Source: Pararhodobacter sp. CCB-MM2 | GTDB lineage: Bacteria > Pseudomonadota > Alphaproteobacteria > Rhodobacterales > Rhodobacteraceae | NCBI RefSeq assembly: GCF_001691415.1 | Contig: NZ_LRRR01000015.1 | Coordinates: 1-64,000 of the forward strand | Direction: 5' to 3' | Length of the DNA: 64,000 bases | In this document: piece after piece, positions 29,321-36,138 of the stretch | Layout of the letters: each line of letters opens with the position of its first letter | Numbering within the stretch: position 1 is the first letter of the stretch | Program-made: the position numbers and the translations under genes | Notes under the pieces: model-generated | What the model saw: the letters and a program-made list of their open reading frames with translations, nothing else | The model's database searches: none | Told to the model about the DNA's origin: nothing

Positions 29321-29376
29321 CTGGAAAACTCCGGGTTTGAAAAAGCGGGTCGTCAAAAAGTCGTCTGGAAAAGGAC

Positions 29377-30789
29377 TTAGCGCCTGCGCGGCAGGCTGGG
29401 GTTGAGGACAGGCGCGGGGCACAAATCGGCCTCGGCATGGGTCAGGGGGCGCAGGCCGGTCGCCTGCCATGCGTCGCGCGGGCCGATGCGGATCTCAGGG
29501 GCCGGGCGGTCATCACTGAGGCCAAGGGCCGAGGCCCGGCGCGCGCCGGAACGCTCCCAGTTGCGGCGCTCGGGCGCGGTCAGCACCGGCTCCAGCGCGT
29601 CGACATAAAAGGCGACGTCGCGCCCCTGCCGAGGGCCCTGCTGCGTCGCATTGGCCACACGCGCCAGGCGTGAGAAACCGCGCCGGATCTGCGCGGGTGT
29701 CAGGCCAGACCCGCGCGCCAGCACCTGCCGCAGCAGGCGCCGGACCTCGATATTGCGCACGCTGGTATGGGCCGCGCGGTCGATGAAGAAGGCGAGGTCG
29801 ATCTCCGTCGGCTCCAGCCCCGCATCGCGCCAGGCGCGCAGGAAGGTGCGGATCTTGCCGCCGTCGTAACTGGCCGAGCGATAGACGCCCGTATAGATCG
29901 CCCGGACCTCCGGCCGTTCGCCCAGCCGGGCGAAGCCGCGGGTCCATTGCCGGCGGCGGGGCAGATCGACGTAGATGCCGCACAGATACTGCCGCATCTC
30001 GCTGTCATCGCCGGCCGGCAGGCGCAGGTCAAACAGGCGGCGAACGGCCTCGGCCTCGTCGTCGAAAGCAGCGTCGAGCAAGGTCGGGTCCAGCAGCTCC
30101 GTGCGGTGCAGGATGGCGAGGATCTCGCGCCCATGGCCTGCCGTCGCCCCGTTTGGCCCCCAGGTCAGGTACGAGAAGCGGTCATTGGTGTAGCAGGTCG
30201 GATCCTCGGCCTCGGGGTCGTAGATCTCGATGTTGTTCTGGCAGAAATTCCACTGCGCTCCGCGGGTGATATCGGTGCCCTCAAAAGCGAGCAGGATCGC
30301 GCGGGTCCGGGCCAGCGCATCCGGCGGGGCCTCGCCCGGCACCAACAGCTGCCACAGCCCCTCGGTGATCGCGCCCTCGCGCGCGGGGCTGTCCGGCGTC
30401 AGCCGTTGGTCGAAGGGCGCGCAACCGGCCAGCCGGGTGATCGCCGCGCGGGTCCGGGGGCCGAACATGCCGTCGGTGCCGATCTCGCCCTCCAGCCCGC
30501 AGGCCATGAGCGCCACGTTCAACGCATGCTGGAAACGCGCGATATGACCCGAGCGGCCGTCGACCAGCACGCCTTCGGCCTCGCCATCCATCGGGCCGGT
30601 GTATTGATAGAGCACGGGATCTGGCGGCGGGCTGGGTTCCGGCGCCGGCACGGCAGCCACCACGGTCACGGGTTCGGCCGATTGGACCTCCGGCGCCGCA
30701 TCGCCCGGCCCGGCCTCGTCAGAGACCTGTGCCTGCACGCTGGTGGCAAGCAGAAGGGCAAGGAGAGCCGTAATTCGGCGCGCTGACAT
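29377..30789 (-). CDS. Secreted protein with peptidoglycan-binding domain and lysozyme/chitosanase-like region
   Basis: 470 residues. A Sec signal (MSARRITALLALLLATSVQA) is followed by a Pro/Ala-rich linker and a PG_binding_1 domain near residues 80-120 (ARFQHALNVALMACGLEGEI..GMFGPRTRAAITRLAG). The region from about residue 160 (ILLAFEGTDITRGAQWNFCQN, then TWGPNGATAGHGREI) recalls the catalytic part of GH46 chitosanases and lysozyme-like enzymes, with a candidate catalytic Glu in AFEGTD. That similarity is weak and from motif pattern only. A periplasmic or secreted cell-wall role is likely. It stands alone, between a hypothetical gene and the tRNA. Confidence 0.65.
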   Translation of the reverse strand: MSARRITALLALLLATSVQAQVSDEAGPGDAAPEVQSAEPVTVVAAVPAPEPSPPPDPVLYQYTGPMDGEAEGVLVDGRSGHIARFQHALNVALMACGLEGEIGTDGMFGPRTRAAITRLAGCAPFDQRLTPDSPAREGAITEGLWQLLVPGEAPPDALARTRAILLAFEGTDITRGAQWNFCQNNIEIYDPEAEDPTCYTNDRFSYLTWGPNGATAGHGREILAILHRTELLDPTLLDAAFDDEAEAVRRLFDLRLPAGDDSEMRQYLCGIYVDLPRRRQWTRGFARLGERPEVRAIYTGVYRSASYDGGKIRTFLRAWRDAGLEPTEIDLAFFIDRAAHTSVRNIEVRRLLRQVLARGSGLTPAQIRRGFSRLARVANATQQGPRQGRDVAFYVDALEPVLTAPERRNWERSGARRASALGLSDDRPAPEIRIGPRDAWQATGLRPLTHAEADLCPAPVLNPSLPRRR

Positions 30790-30984
30790 GAGATCCTGAA
30801 ACGAAAAGGGCATGCAAAAGGTGGACGACCATAGGAAGCGCCGGCCTCTGCGGTCAAGCTTGCCGGGCGTCCGCAGACCCGTGCGGCCCATCAACAGCGG
30901 TTGATACGCGCGGGGGGTTGTTCGTGAGGCGTGGCATCGGGCTTCTTGACCCGGACGCTCAACCTGTTACGCAAGGCGACGGTC

Positions 30985-31060
30985 GGGCCTGTAGCTCAAT
31001 GGTCAGAGCAGGGCGCTCATAACGCCTTGGTTGGGGGTTCGAGTCCCTCCGGGCCTACCA
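30985..31060 (+). tRNA. tRNA with CAU anticodon (Ile2 or elongator Met)
   Basis: A 76-base cloverleaf: acceptor GGGCCTG / CGGGCCT with two G-U pairs, D-arm GCTC..GAGC, anticodon stem GGGCG/CGCCT around CTCATAA (anticodon CAT at 31018-31020), T-arm GGGGG-TTCGAGT-CCCTC, and encoded ACCA end. It is not the initiator type, since it lacks the C1-A72 mismatch and the GGG/CCC anticodon stem. The AGGGCGCTCATAACGCCTTGG region looks like the lysidine-modified tRNA-Ile2 rather than the usual elongator Met, but I cannot settle that by eye. Its 3' end is duplicated at 35324, so it served as an integration site. Confidence 0.93.
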
Positions 31061-31062
31061 AT
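31051..31062 (+). repeat. attL-like copy: 3' end of the tRNA
   Basis: GGGCCTACCAAT, the last 10 bases of the tRNA plus two. An identical 12-mer occurs at 35324-35335 in the same orientation, about 4.27 kb away. Confidence 0.65.
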
Positions 31063-31213
31063 CGCCATTGGTTTTGAACATAAGTTACCGCCATTCCGGG
31101 GATTAGCTGCCTTTAAAGCGCCCATGCATCTTGCCGTCAGCCGCGCGGAATATCTTGTAAGATCACTGCACCCGCCTTACCCATTGTATGTATTTTTAGG
31201 GAAAGAGTAACGA

Positions 31214-32418
31214 ATGGCCGCAGAAGAAAGTACGCGACGCCCACGTCGGGCCAAGAAATCGCCGCCTCAGGTTGCCGAACCTGAGACAAAATCACCCGCA
31301 ACTGGAGGTCGTGATAGTGCTGGCGGGCGAAAAAAGCGGACAGTCCGAAACTTCCCAGCCTCCACGTTTGAAGAAGCCATCGGTTATGCGCGGCACGTTT
31401 TTGAGATCGGCAGCGGTCACCTGTAAAGCGGCTCACTCTTTTTGACGAACTAGGCAAGTCGCCGGATAGCGGCGCAAGCCGCATGCTGATCACGAACGCC
31501 AACAAGTACGGCCTGACAAGAGGTAGCTACACTTCAGACCAGGTCGAGCTAACGGATATCGGCAGGGCTTGTGTCGATGAAGAGTTCAATGCACGAGAAG
31601 TTGCAAAGGCTAGGATCGCGGCGGCGATAGACTCGGTGGAGCCGTTCAAGGCTCTGTATGAGGCGTACATCGGGAATCGCCTTCCGCAAAAGTCAGTGCT
31701 GGTAGACAAGATCAAGGAGTTTGAAGTAGGGGAGGATGCAGCCGAGGAAGCCGTAGATACCTTTATTCTGAACCTTCGCTTTGTTGGCCTTCTCCAGATG
31801 CTCTCGGGTGCCGAGCGAGTTGTCTCGGTGGACCATCATCTTGACACGCTTCCTGCAAGGGCGCCGGGTGTCGTCGCTGCGGTGGTGTCTAGTGAAAATA
31901 AGCCGCTGGTTACGTCCGAGCACGCCGAGTTTGAAAGGACGGCATTCTATGTAACACCTATTGGCGCAGACGGCTCGCTCGAACGAAAACACTCCGATCT
32001 ATTCTTGAACGCCCTAGTAGAGCCGGCCATAGAGCCTCTGAAACTTCAGGTGGTCAGGGCAGATAAGATTGCGAAGCCGGGAATCATTACAACCCAGATT
32101 ATCCAGTACTTATTGCGATCACGACTGGTGATCGCTGACTTGTCGTTCCACAATCCCAACGTCTTCTACGAGCTGGCGATACGGCACATGGTCAAGAAGC
32201 CCGTGGTTCAGTTGATCCAGAAAGGAGATAGGGTTCCTTTCGACGTAGGCCAAGTTCGGACCATCATTGTCGACAACACCGACATCTATTCAATGATACC
32301 GAGCATGGAAGTGTACAGGTCTGAAATCGCCAATCAGTGCCGTCGCGCGCTGGAAGCCCCAGAAGAAGTCGACAATCCATTGTCTCAGTTTATTGGGGAT
32401 GGAGTGCAGGTGCGCTGA
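31214..32418 (+). pseudogene. Frameshifted defence-like gene with nucleoside-deoxyribosyltransferase-like C-terminus
   Basis: Two frames form one protein of about 400 residues. The first (31214-31426) ends ..FEEAIGYARHVFEIGSGHL-stop. The second reads PVKRLTLFDELGKSPDSGASR through the next ATG at 31483 and on to 32418. Adding one A at about 31419 turns GGTCACCTG into GGT-CAA-CCT, giving SGQPVKRLTLFDELGKSP, the expected continuation of this family. The N-terminal half looks like paired winged helices. The C-terminal half (FYVTPIGADGS.., VIADLSFHNPNVFYELAIRHM) resembles the nucleoside 2-deoxyribosyltransferase/TIR-like domains of defence proteins. The start has AGGGAAAGAG upstream. A sequencing error would make the gene intact. 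Confidence 0.7.
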
Positions 32419-32438
32419 ATCGATTGCCAACTGAGTGA

Positions 32439-32777
32439 TCAAGCCCAATCCACGCTGTCATCTGCCGCGAATCGCGCAAGGTCCAGCGTGGAGTATGCCA
32501 CCGGCGGCACCTTCACAGTCGCCCCGACTTCCAGCAAGCGCCGGTGCATAGTCGGATAGTCTCTCGGCAGCGCAACCTTCTTGCCCGCGAGGAAGGCGAC
32601 GGCGTCGTCGTTGGAGGCGATTGGCCAGCGATCAACGACATTGCCCTTCGCATCCACGCCGACCAGCTCACCAGCCACCGACGGCTCGCGGCGTAGCTCA
32701 ATCGCAGGCTTGAAGCCGTAGCCGACAGCCTGAAACTCAGGATCGCCCGGCACCTGACTCATGAACTTCTCAAACAT
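32439..32777 (-). CDS. Phage hypothetical protein downstream of TerL
   Basis: 112 residues, MFEKFMSQVPGDPEFQAVGY and onward. The ATG at 32777 is chosen because GGAGGAG lies eight bases upstream and the gene then overlaps the terL stop by 8 bp; a longer start inside terL is possible. I see no recognisable domain; the protein is short, soluble and acidic near its end. In intact phages the portal gene usually follows terL, so this small gene marks where the module was cut or rearranged. Confidence 0.6.
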   Translation of the reverse strand: MFEKFMSQVPGDPEFQAVGYGFKPAIELRREPSVAGELVGVDAKGNVVDRWPIASNDDAVAFLAGKKVALPRDYPTMHRRLLEVGATVKVPPVAYSTLDLARFAADDSVDWA

Positions 32778-34272
32778 AGTCCACTCCTCCATTCTCTAGG
32801 GTTGAAACTTCAATTTCGCTCAACGCGTAGCGGATCGCCGCGACGCAGTGATCTTCGACGATGGTCCGCAATGGCTTTACCACCTTGCCCGTCTTGTCGG
32901 TCACCCAGCGCAGCCCTTTCAGTTCGCCCAACGCCACCGGGCATTCGGGCGACACGAGAATGTCACAGGACTGAAGCTTCCTGATACCCGCGTGCAGACT
33001 GCCGGGGGCTTTGACCGCAGGGCGTGCAGAGACCCGTCCAGAGGCGTTGAGAGCGTCGATCATTAGGGGCATTGCGCTGTCGCAAAGCACTCCTTGGCAC
33101 CGCGTCTTCCCGGCCAGCTTCCACAGCTCGTGGTTCGGCACCGCTTGGGCCACGCCCTCATTCGCAACATAAAGAATAGGACGGCACTCATCCTCTGGGA
33201 CATCAGAAGGGAAGGCCCCCGGCATGATCAGGTACAGTCCCACGGCGGCGCTGGGATCAGGCCCGCCATAGCCGAAGTCCATGCCTCCCAGATGGTGCAC
33301 ATTAGGGCCAGCGCCCCGGCATGGCAGCGCGCCGAAGTTGAAATAGCCGCTAGCCACCTTTGGAAAGACCGTCGCGTCACTCACCTCTAGATGCGCGCCG
33401 CGCCAGACATGGCGGAATGTATCGGTGTCGCCTCGCGCGAAGCTGGACCGGCATTCGGACATCAACCGGCTGCGGTAGATGTAAGGATTGTCTTCCAGCA
33501 TGAGCGAGGTCACCAGCGACCTTTCGGGCGGCTCAGTATGCCGAAACATCAAGTCAACTGGTGATGGCTCTTGCCCCGGGTTCCAAGTCCAAACGCAGCG
33601 CGACCCCGCCTTGTGGATGGTTGGCAGGATCACGTCAAGCGACCGCTGGGAAACAAGCTGGGCCTCGTCGGTCCAGAGTAACGTTATGCCCTCTAGCGCC
33701 TTGGCGACGCCCTCTGGTCCTGCCGCGCCGCCCGACAGGCCAACGAAAAAGATCACCGACCCCGTGCGCGTGTTCTTCAATTCGTACTCGGTGATCTGCC
33801 AGTCATTCGCCCAGCGCGACCCTCTAGCCTTTTCGTCGAGCAGTTCCTTGGACGACTCCTTGATCCGCACCATATGCTCGCGTGCCCCGGCAATTCGCTC
33901 CTTGCGGGTCGAGGCCAGTTCGATCAGCGCATCCGCCACGCCCCACGACTTCATGCCGCCGCGCCCGCCCCAGAAGGCGTAGTGTTCGTGATGGCTAGAG
34001 AGCAGAGGGCCGAATGGCGTAGCCCCCGGTGGTGAGTAGTCATCGGGTTTCCAGCCAAACATCTGGGACAAGCCGTGGGCTGCGCGCTGGGCGGCATGTT
34101 CTGCGGCCTCGCGCCGATCCCGAGGGACCTGCGCAAGTGCTGCGTGCATGGCCTCCGGTGTGGTCTCGTAAGGCAGGTCAAGCGCGCGGCAGCGGGCGCA
34201 GTGGCGTTCCAGAAGCTCGGCAGCAAGACGCTGTTCGCCCCATGGCGCAAAGTAGGTTCTCACTTCTCCCAC
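32770..34272 (-). CDS. terL: Phage terminase large subunit
   Basis: 500 residues. The packaging ATPase has a Walker-A-like loop WGGRGGMKSWGVADAL near residue 100 and a Walker B ITLLWTDEAQLV near residue 196. The nuclease domain starts around MDFGYGGPDPSAAVGLY (residue ~325), with acidic residues further on (LCDSAMPLMIDAL). It cuts and pumps phage DNA into capsids. The start is a GTG at 34272 preceded by GAGGA and overlaps terS by 13 bp. The length is normal, so this gene looks intact although the rest of the phage is gone. Confidence 0.9.
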   Translation of the reverse strand: MGEVRTYFAPWGEQRLAAELLERHCARCRALDLPYETTPEAMHAALAQVPRDRREAAEHAAQRAAHGLSQMFGWKPDDYSPPGATPFGPLLSSHHEHYAFWGGRGGMKSWGVADALIELASTRKERIAGAREHMVRIKESSKELLDEKARGSRWANDWQITEYELKNTRTGSVIFFVGLSGGAAGPEGVAKALEGITLLWTDEAQLVSQRSLDVILPTIHKAGSRCVWTWNPGQEPSPVDLMFRHTEPPERSLVTSLMLEDNPYIYRSRLMSECRSSFARGDTDTFRHVWRGAHLEVSDATVFPKVASGYFNFGALPCRGAGPNVHHLGGMDFGYGGPDPSAAVGLYLIMPGAFPSDVPEDECRPILYVANEGVAQAVPNHELWKLAGKTRCQGVLCDSAMPLMIDALNASGRVSARPAVKAPGSLHAGIRKLQSCDILVSPECPVALGELKGLRWVTDKTGKVVKPLRTIVEDHCVAAIRYALSEIEVSTLENGGVDYV

Positions 34273-34862
34273 GGCTTTGTCCTCGAAGGTAGCGGCGGCA
34301 GGATCAGCGGAAACCCAGCGTCGAGCTGTTGCTGCGTGTAGAGCGGAAAGGACACCCCGGCGGCGGTGTAGAGGTCGAACTGCTCCGAGGTCATGTCGGG
34401 GTGGACGATGTTCGCGACCAGCTCAGAGGCCACCGTGGGTGCTTCGGACTGGGCCTCAAGCCGAGCGCGCTTCCGTTCTTCGCGTTCGAGGTCAAGCGCC
34501 GCCATCCCGGCATGGAACACCCCGGCGTCTGCGCCGCGCCGATTGTGGTCTCGGATACGCTCCTCGATTACGTCGATAGCCTCTCTCAGGTCTGTTCGGT
34601 GTTTATTCCAATCGTCCCAAGAGTACCGGGTCACGCCTAGGAAATGGCAGAAGCTGACAATGGTCCAAGTGCCGGGCTTGAATTTGGTACCTTGCAGCTT
34701 GCCATCTGCTCCCCTGATCAACTCGACCGGGAAGGCAAGGTTCTCTTTGGCGAAGGCCGTGTATTCCTCGAACTTCGCTAGAAGCTCATCGGGAGTTTCG
34801 ATCCGACGTTTCCAACCGGCACCAGTGCCAAAGCCCCTTTTGGCGGGAAGGTTGTTGCCCAT
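34260..34862 (-). CDS. terS: Phage terminase small subunit
   Basis: 200 residues. A helix-turn-helix-like N-terminal half contains TPDELLAKFEEYTAFAKEN and FCHFLGVTRYSWDDWNKHRTDL, followed by a charged helix (DLEREERKRARLEAQ) and a Pro/Leu-rich tail. This layout matches small terminase subunits of the DNA-packaging gp3 type, which recognise the packaging site and recruit TerL. It overlaps terL by 13 bp in the usual order. Confidence 0.82.
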   Translation of the reverse strand: MGNNLPAKRGFGTGAGWKRRIETPDELLAKFEEYTAFAKENLAFPVELIRGADGKLQGTKFKPGTWTIVSFCHFLGVTRYSWDDWNKHRTDLREAIDVIEERIRDHNRRGADAGVFHAGMAALDLEREERKRARLEAQSEAPTVASELVANIVHPDMTSEQFDLYTAAGVSFPLYTQQQLDAGFPLILPPLPSRTKPWEK

Positions 34863-34898
34863 GGTTCATGTTCTCCAACTAACTAGTCCGGATACCCA

Positions 34899-35279
34899 TC
34901 ACCGAGTCCGTCTCAGGTCGAGCAGCGGACGGGATGTGATCATCTCAGCGAACTTTTTGCAGGTCGCTCTTGAACTGATGTGCTTGCGCAGATCCTCGAT
35001 GCACTGGCCGAACGCCTCGGGGTACTTGTCCCGCAGGGCCAAGAGTTCCTTCGGAGACCGACCGAGGTAGATCGCGAAGCCGGTGGCGCTTCCGACGCGC
35101 GGTGCGGTCAGATGTTCAACCCTGCCGGTGGCTTCATCGAACCTGGCACCATTGGGCAAAGGCGGGCTAGCATCGATCTGGGCGAAGTAGTTGGCGAGAT
35201 ACCGGGTCAAGTCATCAGCGCAACGGATCGATCGTTTGGCAAATGGATAGGCGGCTAGTAGCGAAGATGAAGGTTCCAT
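34899..35279 (-). CDS. Phage-island hypothetical protein
   Basis: 126 residues, MEPSSSLLAAYPFAKRSIRC and onward, with FAIYLGRSPKELLALRDKYPEAF in the middle and a helical C-terminus rich in Arg/Lys. An in-frame TTG at 35294 would add five residues; neither start has a clear ribosome-binding site. The repeated short helices and position just before terS suggest a small regulator or packaging accessory, but I do not recognise the family. It lies 45 bp inside the right repeat. Confidence 0.55.
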   Translation of the reverse strand: MEPSSSLLAAYPFAKRSIRCADDLTRYLANYFAQIDASPPLPNGARFDEATGRVEHLTAPRVGSATGFAIYLGRSPKELLALRDKYPEAFGQCIEDLRKHISSRATCKKFAEMITSRPLLDLRRTR

Positions 35280-35323
35280 TTTGTTATCTTTCAATGACTT
35301 AAGCGTCGGAATCGGCAGCAGAA

Positions 35324-35335
35324 GGGCCTACCAAT
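35324..35335 (+). repeat. attR-like copy of the tRNA 3' end
   Basis: GGGCCTACCAAT, identical to 31051-31062. The bases on both sides differ from those at the tRNA, so the shared core is exactly 12 bp. Confidence 0.65.
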
Positions 35336-35769
35336 TCCCGCCGTCATTTCCCTGCTGCTCACGCCCTGTTCGGGTGCGCAACCCGGCCTCGGAACCGGCG
35401 CGAAATTCCTTACGGACATTAACGGACATTACCGAATGATAAGCGCCCGGACCGGCTTTTATCCTTCGGTTAAGAACTCGCGCCTAGTTCTGCCCTCAAG
35501 ACGCGGCACCCGATGCCGCCCTGCCCGGACCGCCAAGGTCTGGCCTGCGCCAAAGCAGGCCGATCCGGTCCTCAGACGATAGCGCGCGCCAGAAGGCCCG
35601 TCCTCTCATCCAAAGCGATGCCCTGCCTGTGGCTTCCCGCGTTCCCAAGGGACGCGACCGGATGCTGCTGTCCCGTAGCCCGGGTCCGCGCCTTGGCGCG
35701 CCGATGACGGCTGCGCGGATCCCCCCTGCCCGCCTTCCCCGCCGGCGGCCCGAACGAGGAAAGATTGAC
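35336..35769 (+). promoter_or_regulatory. 434-bp region upstream of the che operon
   Basis: No convincing gene is seen. At 35412-35431 ACGGACATTA is repeated twice head to tail. At 35459-35473 TTAT-CCTTCGG-TTAA fits a CtrA half-site pair (TTAA-N7-TTAA) with one mismatch; CtrA commonly drives motility and chemotaxis genes in Rhodobacterales. The rest is GC-rich leader, and AGGAAAG just before 35770 is the cheY ribosome-binding site. Confidence 0.35.
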
Positions 35770-36138
35770 ATGACACGCAGCATTCTGGTGGTCGACGACT
35801 CCCCCTCCGTGCGGCAGATGATCGCCCGGACGCTTCAAGGCGCGGGCTATACCGTCGACACCGCCGTCGACGGACAGGACGCGCTGGAGAAGACCCAGCG
35901 CAAGCCCTTCAACGCCGTCATCACCGATCAGAACATGCCCCGGCTCGACGGGCTGGGCTTTTGCAAGGCCTTCCGCTCGAAGCCTGAGAACAGCGGCGTG
36001 CCGGTCGTGTTCCTGTCCACCGAGAGCGAGGCGGCGATCAAGGAGAAGGCCCGCTCGGCCGGGGCGATCGGCTGGATGGTGAAGCCCTTCGATCAGGAAA
36101 AACTGCTCAGCGTCGTGCGCAAGCTGGTGGGTGCGTGA
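35770..36138 (+). CDS. cheY: CheY-type single-domain response regulator
   Basis: 122 residues, one receiver domain. The acidic pair is VVDDSPS (Asp9, Asp10), the phospho-acceptor is Asp53 in ITDQNMPRLDG, the conserved Ser is in FLSTES and the Lys in MVKPFD. Start ATG at 35770 with AGGAAAG upstream. It is the first gene of the operon and overlaps cheA by one base (TGATG). With no output domain it should work by protein interaction, at a flagellar switch or as a phosphate shuttle; no flagellar genes are nearby. Confidence 0.95.
   Translation: MTRSILVVDDSPSVRQMIARTLQGAGYTVDTAVDGQDALEKTQRKPFNAVITDQNMPRLDGLGFCKAFRSKPENSGVPVVFLSTESEAAIKEKARSAGAIGWMVKPFDQEKLLSVVRKLVGA

Larger units (their letters stand above)
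31063..35335. mobile_element. Prophage remnant or phage satellite inserted at the tRNA
   Basis: A 4.3-kb island begins at the tRNA 3' end and is closed by a 12-bp direct repeat of that end. On the minus strand it carries two phage hypotheticals, the terminase small subunit and the terminase large subunit; a broken plus-strand cargo gene sits next to the tRNA. There is no integrase, portal, capsid or tail gene, so the element cannot move alone. The cargo end is also lower in G+C than the chromosome. It could be a decayed prophage or a minimal satellite using a helper. Confidence 0.7.

Noticed and set aside
30985..31060. Initiator tRNA-Met
   Set aside because: No C1-A72 mismatch and no GGG/CCC anticodon stem; the pattern is that of an elongator or Ile2 tRNA.
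31214..31426. A standalone 70-residue protein
   Set aside because: Its end SGHL-stop is followed in the next frame by PVKRLTLFDELG, so it is the first part of a frameshifted gene.
31137..31505. 122-codon minus-strand frame opposite the broken island gene
   Set aside because: No motif, and the plus-strand frames form a coherent family protein.
35496..35783. 95-codon minus-strand frame upstream of cheY
   Set aside because: Arg/Gly-rich; overlaps the cheY leader and has no start signal or similarity.
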